Shown piece by piece: positions 13,623-22,691 of a stretch of 38,883 bases of DNA; positions within the stretch are counted from its first letter, which is position 1, and every line of letters starts with the position of its first letter. The stretch comes from a virus, in the IMG/VR virus record IMGVR_UViG_3300025305_000050, positions 1 through 38,883 of that record. The stretch is one strand, 5' to 3'. The notes below the pieces were generated by a model, which searched no databases, was not told where the DNA came from, and was given only the letters and a program-made list of their open reading frames with translations. A program made the position numbers and the translations under genes.

Positions 13623-16611
13623 GTCTTATTGCTTCCTTGATGTTTTCAGCAAGTTCACCTTCTACAAAATCCTGAGATAATACATTCCCGGATACATTTA
13701 CAGTAACACCACCACCTCCACCACCTTGATTCATACGGTTTAAGTTTTCCATTCCCACGCTTTGAACAGCACCCCGGTTCATAATAAACTCACCTGCTTC
13801 TGCTTCTATCATAGTGCCACCCAGGGAATGTCTACGACCACCTATCATACCACCTTGTGCAAATTTAGGTATTGGGTTTGCTTGAACTGCTGCTGCACCT
13901 TGAATTAATCCCAAGCTAGTTATCATTGCAGCTGGAATTGCTCCAGCTGGCCCAAAGTCTCTAAAAGCCTTCATAACTCCAACTGCTGTGCTAAGAGCAA
14001 TATCAGCTATTGCTAACCCTAATTTCTGTTTTGCAGCCCTTTTTCTATCTGGGAAAGTAGCTTCCATAGCCTTTTTCTCAAGTTGCTTCATTTTAACAGT
14101 ATCACCACGCTTCTGTGCTATTTTATATGTAGAAGTTTGCTTAACATTATCAATATCATTCTGCATAATTTCATTCTGCTTAGCTATCTCTGCATCTGCT
14201 AATTGATTCATATAGTTAAACGCTTCGCCCCTTATTTCCCCAGCTAATTGAGCTATTTGAGCCTGCCTTTCTACTTCTGTATTATATATAACTGTTGCGT
14301 TAGCCATCTCTTTTACATTCGCAATCGTTTCTTTGTGAATAAGATTTCCATTCTCATCCGTCTCATTCAACTGAGCCAAAGTTAGATTTAATTTCGCAGC
14401 TGCCTTCTCATATCCAAGCTGAGCTTCCATCGCTATTTTCTGTCCCTTACTCATCCCAAAAAATATATTCATACTTCTGGAAAGGCCTTCATTCATTGTC
14501 ATTATGGTGGCTACTCCACCCGGGGTAACCCATCTTTCTTTTCCCATCAAAAACTTGCTTCGCACCCTAAGAATTGCCAGTTGGTCGTCTAGTGATTTAT
14601 TAAGAGCTCGTACATGTTCTTCTTGAGTATCAGCAGCAATAGCTGAAGAGTGCTGTGCCTGCATAAGTACATATAAAGAATCTACAATTTCTTGCTGAGC
14701 CTTCACCTTTGCATTATAAGCATCAATTTCCATATATGTGCCATCGACCAGCTTCATCTTATCTTCTGTCAAAACTTTAGTCGTTTTTCTATCTTCAACA
14801 TACGTCGTTTGGGTTGCTTTTTGTGCCTTATTTAATTCAAGTAAAACATCTCTTTCCTTTTCGTATGCTTCTTTTTTAGCCTGTTTCACCAGAGCTGCAT
14901 CAAGCCTGTTTGATACTTCCAATACTTGAAGTTGTGCATCGGCAAAATTTCTCGCATCATCAGCACCCTCTTTATAACCACCTGCCATCCTTTTAATAGA
15001 AGGAAGTAATGCTATCGCTACACCAGCGATCAGCATAATCGGCCCAAAAGCTGCCTTATTAGCAACACTTAAAAGTTTCGTAGCCCTTGTTAATTTACCA
15101 ACTGATATAATACTTGGGTCTAATGCACTTATTTTTAGAGCTAATTGTGCTCTAGTTAAAAGTGAAGTAATAACTTTATTAGCTATCATTACAACAGTGA
15201 GAGCTCCTATTGTATCTCGAAATTGTCTAACACCTTCTGGGGTGATTGATTTAGCAAAATCAGAAAAGCCCTCTATCATTGGCTTCATTATAGGCAACAA
15301 TCCTTCGCCAAATTCTTCACCAAGATCACCAATTGCCATTTTCAAGTCATTTATCTGTCCAAGTGTGGAAGTTCTTATAATCTTTGCCATATTTCCATAT
15401 TGCTTATTTGCAGCTTCTAATATAACATTCTGTGCTTTCTGTGTTTTATTTAGATGCATAAGTGTTACTATTCTTTCCCTATCTACAGCATTTAATGAAA
15501 AGCCAACACGCCTTAATGCATTCATGCCTTTTTCAGGCTGTTGAAGTGCCTTTGCAAGCATTGTAACAGTTGATGCAAGCCTTTCCTGTGTAGGAATACC
15601 CATTTCAAGGGTAGTAGCCATATCATTAGCTGCCTTCAAAGCAGAAGGAAATACATTCCTCCCTATATTGTCATAAGTGAGCATTAAGGCAGACATTTGA
15701 AGATTTACTTCGTCACTAACAACGCCATTTTCTTGTAATGATTTAGTTAAATTAACTATTTCACCATAAGTAATACCAGCAGACATTCCCGTTTGTATAA
15801 GTGCATTTTTAACCTTCAATTCGGAAGCTTGTTGCAATCCGTGAAGCTTTAATAACTTTCCAATACTTCTTGAATAAAGACTAATAGCAAACGCACCAAG
15901 TAATAATTTAGAACGAAATACTGAAAATGTACTATTACTGTTTCTTAAATTCCTTGTCCAAAGCTTAGTATCTTTATTGGCAGTTTTAACTTTCTTGCCA
16001 AACCTGAGAATTGCCAATCCTGCTTTATTATATTTCCCAATAAGATCATCTAATTGCTTTCTATTCTCTTCCTTTACCCTTCTTAATTCTCTTAGACTTG
16101 CTTTTGCTTTATTGACCCTAGTCCTAAATATTCCTAAACTTTCTTTTGTTTTACCGTATTGCCCGTTTAATACTTTTTGTGCTTCAGCAGTCATACCAGT
16201 CTGCTGTGCTAATGATCTTAATTCATCTTTTAATATTTTGGCTTGTTTTTTAACATTCTTTGCAACATCAGCCTTCTTTTGATCTTCCCTTACTTTTTGA
16301 CGGCTTACCTTTAAATCTTCCTTCATCATGTTCACCATACCACGAAGGAGGTCAGTAGATTCTTTAGTAGAAAATCCAAGCTTTTTCATTTGAGTGGAAA
16401 TCTTTTTCATACTACCAAATTTCTTTTCAAATGCTGTAATAAGTTCCTTGTCTTTAGCGAGCATTGGAACTATTGCTTGTGTTATTTTTTGATAATCTTT
16501 TTCAGCCTGTTGTAATCGCTTGGAAGCCTTATTTGTTGACTCACGAAGGGTATTCCATGCTTCTGCATTTTTTAATAAACTTTTCGATAAATCGAGAATT
16601 GGTTCAGCCAT
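13597..16611 (-). CDS. tail tape measure protein
   Basis: At 1004 aa this is among the two longest proteins and has tape measure features. It has a long N-terminal coiled coil rich in Lys, Glu and Gln (about 1-240) and membrane-like helices (around 510-540 and 860-900). The C-terminal glycine-rich block GGMIGGRRHSLGGTMIEAEAGE continues to GEFIMNRGAVQSVG (about 920-960), a pattern common at tape measure C-termini. The protein sets tail length and is probably ejected with DNA. At about 0.15 nm per residue the tail would be near 150 nm. The upstream chaperone frames overlap its start by 8 bases. Confidence 0.92.
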   Translation of the reverse strand: MAEPILDLSKSLLKNAEAWNTLRESTNKASKRLQQAEKDYQKITQAIVPMLAKDKELITAFEKKFGSMKKISTQMKKLGFSTKESTDLLRGMVNMMKEDLKVSRQKVREDQKKADVAKNVKKQAKILKDELRSLAQQTGMTAEAQKVLNGQYGKTKESLGIFRTRVNKAKASLRELRRVKEENRKQLDDLIGKYNKAGLAILRFGKKVKTANKDTKLWTRNLRNSNSTFSVFRSKLLLGAFAISLYSRSIGKLLKLHGLQQASELKVKNALIQTGMSAGITYGEIVNLTKSLQENGVVSDEVNLQMSALMLTYDNIGRNVFPSALKAANDMATTLEMGIPTQERLASTVTMLAKALQQPEKGMNALRRVGFSLNAVDRERIVTLMHLNKTQKAQNVILEAANKQYGNMAKIIRTSTLGQINDLKMAIGDLGEEFGEGLLPIMKPMIEGFSDFAKSITPEGVRQFRDTIGALTVVMIANKVITSLLTRAQLALKISALDPSIISVGKLTRATKLLSVANKAAFGPIMLIAGVAIALLPSIKRMAGGYKEGADDARNFADAQLQVLEVSNRLDAALVKQAKKEAYEKERDVLLELNKAQKATQTTYVEDRKTTKVLTEDKMKLVDGTYMEIDAYNAKVKAQQEIVDSLYVLMQAQHSSAIAADTQEEHVRALNKSLDDQLAILRVRSKFLMGKERWVTPGGVATIMTMNEGLSRSMNIFFGMSKGQKIAMEAQLGYEKAAAKLNLTLAQLNETDENGNLIHKETIANVKEMANATVIYNTEVERQAQIAQLAGEIRGEAFNYMNQLADAEIAKQNEIMQNDIDNVKQTSTYKIAQKRGDTVKMKQLEKKAMEATFPDRKRAAKQKLGLAIADIALSTAVGVMKAFRDFGPAGAIPAAMITSLGLIQGAAAVQANPIPKFAQGGMIGGRRHSLGGTMIEAEAGEFIMNRGAVQSVGMENLNRMNQGGGGGGVTVNVSGNVLSQDFVEGELAENIKEAIRRGTDFGIS

Positions 16612-17038
16612 TACTTTGCTCCTTTTGATTCTTTTTTATCAACGATTCTTCTCTCTTAGCTAATGCTTTCTTTATAATAAATGACCTGTCAACCCATTTC
16701 TTTGGTTGATCGCCAAAGTTTCCATCGTAAGGAGCAACATTGAAGTCCTGACAATAGACATATTTCTCAACATATTTCTGTGCATCTTTATCATATAAAA
16801 TATTCATACATGAAAAAAAGGGCAGTTGTTTTGATACTGATAACCCAACATCGAAACTTTTGCCCTTACTATTATTTTCTTCAGTCTCCTTTATAAGAAG
16901 TTTAATCACATCTTGGACATCCTCTTTGCATCTAAAAAGTCTTGTCTCTCTCTTCCCATTTATTATTATAGGGATTTCAGCCTTATAAGGGAACTCATGG
17001 AATTTACAGCTATTTCCACCCTCACACCAATTATCCAA
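16604..17038 (-). CDS. tail assembly chaperone, T-like extension frame (reached by -1 frameshift)
   Basis: This frame has no ATG or GTG; its only possible start is TTG 17038, without an SD. Read backward, it is open through 17077 into the end of the 17068-17403 gene, in the -1 frame. This matches the lambda G/GT arrangement, where a minority of ribosomes slip and make a long fusion. The listed part encodes 144 aa with cysteines at 5, 11, 37, 77 and 95 and a basic C-terminus. It sits directly before the tape measure gene, whose protein such fusions chaperone. Standalone translation is unlikely. Confidence 0.65.
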   Translation of the reverse strand: MDNWCEGGNSCKFHEFPYKAEIPIIINGKRETRLFRCKEDVQDVIKLLIKETEENNSKGKSFDVGLSVSKQLPFFSCMNILYDKDAQKYVEKYVYCQDFNVAPYDGNFGDQPKKWVDRSFIIKKALAKREESLIKKNQKEQSNG

Positions 17039-17067
17039 ATGGATATTAAGTTCAAGTGTAAGGGTTT

Positions 17068-17403
17068 CTATTCCCCCAGACTTTGGTAATCCCTTATATA
17101 TTCCAGTAATTCATTTCGTTCAACATCAGATAATTCTTTAAGGACTTCATCACTTGCAAACCCTTTTATATCTAATGAAAATGATTTAAAATCACCACCA
17201 GAAATTCCACGTCTAATCCAAGCTGTTCTTGCCCTTGATACGCCCCTTACTGTCGATATATCCCCAAATTCATCATAAACAACTTCGGCAACATCATTAC
17301 AATAATCAATGTCATCAACAGACATTTCTTTAAGCTTAACATTTCTGCCACTTGCAAGGGTTACATTGTCACTACTATTTTTTGCTACTACTTTCTCCGA
17401 CAT
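17068..17403 (-). CDS. tail assembly chaperone, G-like protein, 111 aa
   Basis: ATG 17403 has GGAG nine bases upstream and overlaps the preceding small gene. The protein has the compact acidic, helical make-up of siphovirus tail chaperones. The segment VTLASGRNVKLKEMSVDDID (14-33) resembles the beta-hairpin plus helix that starts many G-like proteins. It lies between the major tail protein and the tape measure gene and ends at the G5 slip run. It would coat and solubilise the tape measure protein during tail assembly. Confidence 0.7.
   Translation of the reverse strand: MSEKVVAKNSSDNVTLASGRNVKLKEMSVDDIDYCNDVAEVVYDEFGDISTVRGVSRARTAWIRRGISGGDFKSFSLDIKGFASDEVLKELSDVERNELLEYIRDYQSLGE
17073..17077 (-). 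other. probable -1 frameshift site (G5 run before stop)
   Basis: On the - strand the reading is AGT CTG GGG GAA TAG. The five-G run lets the GGG codon re-pair one base back, entering the frame that continues through GGA ATA GAA into 16604-17038. The stop TAG directly after the run favours pausing. The heptamer G GGG GAA is not a canonical X XXY YYZ site, so the exact slip point is inferred. Confidence 0.5.
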
Positions 17404-17548
17404 CTACTTTCTCTCCTTTTTTAGATTTCGCATTTAATGAGTTTCCATCCTTATCACACTCAGCCCAATCAGATTCTATTCGGCTATCCTCTTCATCAAC
17501 GCATTGTATCTTAATAAAACGAGGTACTTTATAGTATTTCTTTGCCAT
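17375..17548 (-). CDS. small charged protein, 57 aa
   Basis: ATG 17548 is chosen because AAAGGAG lies just upstream on the - strand; longer in-frame starts would run into the major tail protein gene. The protein starts MAKKYYKVPRFIKIQC and continues with acidic and then Ser/Lys-rich segments, without a recognisable domain. A similarly placed short gene often accompanies phage major tail proteins. Function unknown. Confidence 0.6.
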   Translation of the reverse strand: MAKKYYKVPRFIKIQCVDEEDSRIESDWAECDKDGNSLNAKSKKGEKVDVGESSSKK

Positions 17549-17561
17549 GTTTTCTCCTTTA

Positions 17562-18680
17562 TTATGCAGTTGCACCTGTTGCAAGATGCAATACGAAATT
17601 GCTTCCGGGATCAAGAACTTTTGCTTCAAAATTAACAGATGCTACATCATCACTTGATATTTCACATGAAGTTAATTTAGCCTTTGGTATAATAAACCCA
17701 AAAGTTTGGGCAGATGATAAAGGTATAAGATTAACATCAGGCGATTCCAAAACACTTGTAACAGCCTTATTGTTTAATATCATTCTAATAAATGAATCTT
17801 CCCCTGTATCCCTAAATGCCTCTGTCATCTTATCAGTACCCGTATCATATTTAAAACTAGCCCCTAAAGTTATAGACAGTTCAGGAACTGCTCTTGCAAA
17901 ACCTTCAGGTTCAGCACTTGTTCCCTGTGCTCCTAAAAATTGAGTTGGGCTTTCAACCGTAAGTGTCAGATTATTGATAACAGGATTTATACTATCAACA
18001 GCATTAGCAGCAGCATTATAATCAATTATATCAAAGTCTTTTGTAGTTTGATCTGATAAATACATATTAGTAGCTCCAAGTGTTGTTGTAAGCTCATTTG
18101 CACCAGACACACTATCAGTTCCCTTTACAGGTTGATACATAGTCTGAAATGTTGCCGTATAATCATATCTACCAGAATTGCTTGTCATATCTCCAGTCAA
18201 CGCAAGAGATGTACATACACAGCCCGGAAGTGTTATACTATCAGCAGCAGTTGGTGCTAAAAAGAACAGAGTTAAAGTCTTATTAAACACAGTAGCCCCT
18301 GTTGAATCACCATGCTCATATACTCCCGGTGTATAGCCTGTTGCTATTTTAAAATTATTATCACTACCCGTTGCAGCCTGTGAAAATACATTTTCATACA
18401 AGATGGGGAGGCTCTGAAGCTCAACCCTTCCTGATAAACTTACTTCAGTAGTAACTCTTTTAGTTGATGAAAATACTTGTCCAAATTCAGCAACTCTTCC
18501 AGAACCAGATCGCATCTCAAACTCTTGGTTTGGTGCAAATGAGGGCAATGTCATCCCCTCTACATCAAGCCTATACATTGCAGCTCCATTAGATGAGTTG
18601 TCTTTTGTCCCAACACTTTCATCTGAGCCTATATATACACTAAATTCTTTTCCTGAATATATACTTGTATTAATAGCCAT
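17562..18680 (-). CDS. major tail protein (tail tube)
   Basis: This 372-aa protein is beta-rich, Ser/Thr/Gly-rich and poor in charge clusters, as tube subunits are. It starts MAINTSIYSGKEFSVYIGSD and precedes the chaperone pair and tape measure, the conserved position for the tube gene. A segment near 230-330 (NPVINNLTLTVESPTQFLGA; FARAVPELSITLGASF) may form a second beta domain, which would explain a length above the usual 150-250 aa. Assignment rests on composition and gene order, not on a sequence match. Confidence 0.7.
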   Translation of the reverse strand: MAINTSIYSGKEFSVYIGSDESVGTKDNSSNGAAMYRLDVEGMTLPSFAPNQEFEMRSGSGRVAEFGQVFSSTKRVTTEVSLSGRVELQSLPILYENVFSQAATGSDNNFKIATGYTPGVYEHGDSTGATVFNKTLTLFFLAPTAADSITLPGCVCTSLALTGDMTSNSGRYDYTATFQTMYQPVKGTDSVSGANELTTTLGATNMYLSDQTTKDFDIIDYNAAANAVDSINPVINNLTLTVESPTQFLGAQGTSAEPEGFARAVPELSITLGASFKYDTGTDKMTEAFRDTGEDSFIRMILNNKAVTSVLESPDVNLIPLSSAQTFGFIIPKAKLTSCEISSDDVASVNFEAKVLDPGSNFVLHLATGATA

Positions 18681-18702
18681 TTTTATTACTCCTTATATTT
18701 TA

Positions 18703-19134
18703 TTAGCTCATGTTCCCTACATGGAGACATTTCCAGCTCCATACGACAACGTATTCATTCTCATCACCCTGATTGAGATTACATTCATCTACTCTACAAT
18801 CTATTGCTTTTGTACTATCTGAAAGTGTCATAATCATGTTGTCATGTATTAATGATTCTATTCTTGAAACATATCTTAGTATGTGGTCGAGGGCTGTTCC
18901 CTTTGCATTTACATCCCTAAAATGATATGTAATTGCTATTGAATATTCCCTTGTCTCAGAATTTGACATATAACTATCAAGAGAAGAACCTAATGGATCA
19001 ATCCTTAAATATTGATTGCCAGCATCTACAGAACTACCTTTATAAATCTTTAAAGCACCTTTAAATTCATCTCTGAATACGCTTTGAAGTTTATCTAAGA
19101 TATTCTTCCAATTATTTGTAAAACTTGTAGCCAA
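18703..19134 (-). CDS. tail terminator / head-tail joining protein (putative), 143 aa
   Basis: This lies directly before the major tail protein gene, where tail terminator genes usually sit. The size is right, and the layout is an N-terminal helix (NNWKNILDKLQSVFRDEF), then strands (EYSIAITYHF), a helix (HILRYVSRIESLIHDN) and C-terminal strands (EYVVVWSWKCLHV), consistent with the terminator fold. It would cap the tail tube and join it to the head. The identification is structural inference. Confidence 0.55.
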   Translation of the reverse strand: MATSFTNNWKNILDKLQSVFRDEFKGALKIYKGSSVDAGNQYLRIDPLGSSLDSYMSNSETREYSIAITYHFRDVNAKGTALDHILRYVSRIESLIHDNMIMTLSDSTKAIDCRVDECNLNQGDENEYVVVWSWKCLHVGNMS

Positions 19135-19168
19135 ATTTATATCCTATTTATATAGTCAGGCAAGGAAT

Positions 19169-20143
19169 TTATCTGTACCTATTAGGATTGTAAGCCCTTG
19201 TCATCTTAACAGACCTAACAACAGGGTTGTCTACCATCTCTCCCCTGCCAAAAACTTCTATCTCCCATTCATCATCTGCAGTAGCAGTAGAGTCTTTAGC
19301 AGACCCTGCGAATCTAATCTGCAGACCACCTGCAAGAGATTGATAATCTCCATTAATTGTTTCTGCTGTAACAACTTGCGTTCCTTCATTAACACCAAGC
19401 TTATCACTATCTTTAACCCATACTGAATAAGTAGCAGTACCAGTTATTCCACCTACAATAATTTTAACTTTAATAAGGTCGTAAGTACCACCCCAACTAC
19501 CCCTTGTATCTACAGGGCGAATACCACCAGATATTGTGCCTACTTCACGAATAATACCCTTAGAAGAATCAGAAGTATTTTGATGTGATAGCTTTGCTTG
19601 TCCACCATTCAATAGTCCAAGATTAAGATTGTATTCTTCTTCAAACTTATCAAGCATAGGATTCATGGGATCATGAGATTTCATAAGAAATGCAACAGAT
19701 ATAAGAGCAACAGTCCTAACTATAAGATAATCATAATTACCTTCCTTGTCCTTCCATTGGTCTCTTGGGAGGGTAGAATCAACACGACTATCAAAATATC
19801 TTGAAGCATTTTTCATTACTCTTGTCATGAGAGTTGCAAAAACTTCTCCTGCTTCCATTAATTTATCTGCCGGATTATTTGCTGAATAATAGTAACATAC
19901 ATCGTCTGTTGAATTATAAAACCATTCTCCTTCTACATTCAAATCAGTATGAGCAGATTGTGCTGGCCCTAAACTCTCTCCATCTGCAAACAATTGAGTA
20001 ACTAAGCCACTACCATGAGCAGAATATTTACTACCTGATACTACTGCCCATCCATATATAGCCTCTTTACTATCATAATCATTTACATTAGGAAATATAT
20101 CCTCTAAATCTCTGTGTGTACAATATGTTGATGAGGTAGCCAT
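19169..20143 (-). CDS. head-tail connector / adaptor protein (putative), 324 aa
   Basis: The N-terminal part begins YCTHRDLEDIFPNVNDYD, resembling the first helix of gp6/gp15-like adaptors that dock under the portal. The central part (85-190) is helical (EVFATLMTRVMKNASRYFDSR; VALISVAFLMKS), also as in adaptors. The C-terminal third (210-310) is beta-rich and Gly-rich, perhaps an added domain. Adaptors are usually near 100-200 aa, so this is long. Start is coupled by TAATG to the basic micropeptide. Confidence 0.55.
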   Translation of the reverse strand: MATSSTYCTHRDLEDIFPNVNDYDSKEAIYGWAVVSGSKYSAHGSGLVTQLFADGESLGPAQSAHTDLNVEGEWFYNSTDDVCYYYSANNPADKLMEAGEVFATLMTRVMKNASRYFDSRVDSTLPRDQWKDKEGNYDYLIVRTVALISVAFLMKSHDPMNPMLDKFEEEYNLNLGLLNGGQAKLSHQNTSDSSKGIIREVGTISGGIRPVDTRGSWGGTYDLIKVKIIVGGITGTATYSVWVKDSDKLGVNEGTQVVTAETINGDYQSLAGGLQIRFAGSAKDSTATADDEWEIEVFGRGEMVDNPVVRSVKMTRAYNPNRYR

Positions 20144-20214
20144 TAATATCTCCTTCTCTTAGGTTTAGTCTTAGGCTTCATAGGTTTCTTCTTTTTATAT
20201 TTAGATTTAGGCAT
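20143..20214 (-). CDS. polybasic micropeptide, 23 aa
   Basis: The peptide contains 10 Lys, 3 Arg and 5 Pro in 23 residues (MPKSKYKKKKPMKPKTKPKR, then RRY). Its ATG shares its A with the stop of the upstream 498-aa gene, and its TAA shares its last A with the ATG of the connector gene. Both ends are therefore TAATG junctions, and its last codons (AGAAGGAGATAT) supply the SD for the connector. The double coupling makes translation very likely. It could bind DNA or serve only as a coupling spacer. Confidence 0.6.
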   Translation of the reverse strand: MPKSKYKKKKPMKPKTKPKRRRY

Positions 20215-21710
20215 TATGATGTTTTTATTTCAATCCTTCCTTCTGCTTTCTGTGATGACGTAGTAGCATATAAATCAATTAAACAATTTTTCCTACCCGT
20301 ATCACTTGTATTTATTTTTCCAGAAAATGCAGTATTCTCTAAACAGCTAAAAACAAATTCAGCATTTGAGGGACATCCTGTCAAGTTAATAGCACCAGTT
20401 TCATAGTTGATTGTGCCACTACAAGAACCTGCCAAATTTCCCCTTCCATCATCATAGCAAAATACTCCTGATGGTTTGGCTGTATATGTAATTGGATCAT
20501 AAGTAACATCATCGGGAAGTCTTGCAGGAACAGCTTTGGCAATAGCCGTAATAGCTGGTATTCTACCTTTGGCACTTGCATCTAAAAGCGAATCACTATC
20601 CCCTGTATCAGCAAGGGACATTGCAGAACCTGACTTTCTCTGACCTGATGTAAATCTAATATCACCATCTACTATTCCTACAGTTACAGCAGTTTCAAAT
20701 AAGTTTCCTGCTGTATAATATTGTGTATTTAAAGCATCTTGTATCTTCTGAATTATGCCATTAGTGCCTCCAAAATTAGTGTTAGAGGAATCAACAGTAA
20801 AGGTCAAATCTTGGAATAGAGTTCCTCCATCTACTGTAAGATCAAGTTTATAAGTTCCACTCGCAGTTAAACCTGAATTTGTAGAAGATGTTACACCAGA
20901 AAGCCCAAGCGACTGATAGCCAGGATTGTAAAATTTTATATTTACACTTCCAGGGACTATCCCTGCTGTCCCTGATGCTGATCTACCTTTGCCAAAGAAG
21001 TTTGATGCCTTAAATGTGCCATTAGCATTTGTTTGACATACAGAGTATTTGCTAATATCGTGGTAATCGTTTGAAAATTGTAATCTTAAAGTTTCCCCAT
21101 CTCCATGAGATGCAGCTGATGTTCCAAGCATTGCTCTATTTACAGTTAGATTTGCACCACTTATGGCAGTTATCTGAGCCACCTCTGCGTTAGCCCTTAT
21201 CATATCCCCAACTCTCCAAAAATCCCCATCAGCAGAAGCAATGGTAACAGGATCGGTTGTATTGTCAAAACCAGATGATACTGTTGAAATATCTGCATAC
21301 ATATTAGAATTTGGTGCTTCGTTTGTTATAGCAGTTCCATCTAAAATAGCCGAGCCTAAACTTCCAGATGTTATTACTGCTCTAACGGGTGCAGAAAAAG
21401 TATCTCCCGGAAGAACCATTGTATGTAAATATTCAACATCATTAGCAGAAGTTCCATCAGCAGTCCAATCTTCATATCCAGCTATAACCATAACTGGAAC
21501 TACCCCTGTGTTTGTAACTTCTACAGCAGAAGGAATTATCTCTGTTGTTTCACTCGCACTTATTGCTTCAGATATGGAAAATATCTTATCTGATGTTGCC
21601 CCATATCTAACCTTTTTTGTTTTTACAAGAGCAGTAGTAATCCCATTTCGAGAACCTCCAACACTTGTCTGTGAATTTCTCATACTTGTTGTTGTTGTTC
21701 CGTATGGCAT
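20214..21710 (-). CDS. virion structural protein, 498 aa
   Basis: Large beta-rich protein, high in Thr, Ser, Gly and Asn with few Lys or Arg, typical of phage surface proteins. It starts MPYGTTTTSMRNSQTSVGGS. A segment at about 135-210 (VTIASADGDFWRVGDMIRAN; NRAMLGTSAASHGDGE) resembles the small beta domains found in head decoration and fibre proteins. It lies between fibre-like genes and connectors. A head fibre, decoration protein or collar component is possible; no family recognised. Confidence 0.65.
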   Translation of the reverse strand: MPYGTTTTSMRNSQTSVGGSRNGITTALVKTKKVRYGATSDKIFSISEAISASETTEIIPSAVEVTNTGVVPVMVIAGYEDWTADGTSANDVEYLHTMVLPGDTFSAPVRAVITSGSLGSAILDGTAITNEAPNSNMYADISTVSSGFDNTTDPVTIASADGDFWRVGDMIRANAEVAQITAISGANLTVNRAMLGTSAASHGDGETLRLQFSNDYHDISKYSVCQTNANGTFKASNFFGKGRSASGTAGIVPGSVNIKFYNPGYQSLGLSGVTSSTNSGLTASGTYKLDLTVDGGTLFQDLTFTVDSSNTNFGGTNGIIQKIQDALNTQYYTAGNLFETAVTVGIVDGDIRFTSGQRKSGSAMSLADTGDSDSLLDASAKGRIPAITAIAKAVPARLPDDVTYDPITYTAKPSGVFCYDDGRGNLAGSCSGTINYETGAINLTGCPSNAEFVFSCLENTAFSGKINTSDTGRKNCLIDLYATTSSQKAEGRIEIKTS

Positions 21711-21722
21711 AATTTTTCCTTT

Positions 21723-22526
21723 CTATTGAATATGATATTTTACAGTTATATTGAGTGAAATAGTATCTGTCCCTGTAGATTCTACTGTTGCCAATATAAC
21801 TCGTCCAGAAGCTACATCTGTTGGACAATTAGCCAATGACTGATATTTAATTGCATCCTCATGGACATCTGATACAAAATCCCCCGTAGCCCCAACAGTT
21901 CCAGCAACTAAAGTCCCATCAGATAAATCACCATGATTTGTAGATGTATCTAAAGCATAACTATAAAGTTGGAAGTTTAAATTATCTGTAGTTGAAGCTG
22001 TGTCCCCACCCATTAATACATGAACTGAATCTACAGTAATCGCATCTGGTAAATACCAGTACGATGTAGCTAAATGAATACTATCATCTTCACCACTTAC
22101 ATCGAGTGTAGCAGCTGGATTGTTTCCCGTTCCAAGATTCCATTCTGACAAATGTCCTACATAAGAAGGAGAGCCAAGAGCCAATACCATGTGAGTATTT
22201 GCTACACATGATAACCTTGCTGCTGTAAAATATTGATACTGTGTCATGGCATTTACCTGCGAAGTTCCACATTTTACAACCGAGTTTGAACTATCAACTT
22301 TAAGTAGAGAATCTCCCCCTAAATTCTGAATATCTAATGTAGTTGTAGTATTAGATGCTTGTGGTTTAACCCTTAAATGATTAGTGGATATGCTAACAGA
22401 TGTATTATTTCCCAAACCATCCTGCATTTCACGAATACTTGTATCGATCCCAGTATTTCCAACCTGGTTTACAGCAAAAATGTTCTTCCAAAATGATGCG
22501 AAAGTTTTTTGTGAAAAAGTTGGCAT
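21723..22526 (-). CDS. fibre-like or decoration virion protein, 267 aa
   Basis: The N-terminus (MPTFSQKTFASFWKNIFAVN) looks like a short helical anchor. The rest is beta-rich with Asp/Asn/Thr-rich turns (TTTTLDIQNLGGDSLLKVDS), a style also seen in the neighbouring 532-aa protein. The C-terminal part (165-267) may be a jelly-roll type domain. Gene order suggests a virion surface protein. Starts directly after the stop of the coiled-coil gene at 22527. Confidence 0.6.
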   Translation of the reverse strand: MPTFSQKTFASFWKNIFAVNQVGNTGIDTSIREMQDGLGNNTSVSISTNHLRVKPQASNTTTTLDIQNLGGDSLLKVDSSNSVVKCGTSQVNAMTQYQYFTAARLSCVANTHMVLALGSPSYVGHLSEWNLGTGNNPAATLDVSGEDDSIHLATSYWYLPDAITVDSVHVLMGGDTASTTDNLNFQLYSYALDTSTNHGDLSDGTLVAGTVGATGDFVSDVHEDAIKYQSLANCPTDVASGRVILATVESTGTDTISLNITVKYHIQ

Positions 22527-22691
22527 TTAATCAATTTCCCTTAAATATGCTAAAGCACCTGTCTTTTGATGATAAACTTTTTCAATCTCCCTTATTTCGG
22601 ATTGAAGTTGTTTTATCATCTCATCTTTAGTGAGTTTTTTCTTCTCACCATTCTCTTTAATATCTTGTTTTATTTCTTTAGTTTTTTCCAT
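22527..22691 (-). CDS. small coiled-coil protein, 54 aa
   Basis: The ATG at 22691 shares its A with the stop of the fibre gene upstream (TAATG), and its own stop abuts the ATG of the 267-aa gene. The peptide is Lys/Glu-rich and predicted as one long helix (LTKDEMIKQLQSEIREIEKV), ending KTGALAYLREID. It may be a chaperone or linker for the fibre-like proteins on each side. Coupling at both ends supports it as a real gene. Confidence 0.65.
   Translation of the reverse strand: MEKTKEIKQDIKENGEKKKLTKDEMIKQLQSEIREIEKVYHQKTGALAYLREID

Noticed and set aside
13988-16282. Several + strand open frames opposite the tape measure gene
   Set aside because: They lie wholly inside a well-supported - strand gene, their products are Phe/Ser/Ala-rich shadows of its helical codons, and no starts have SDs.
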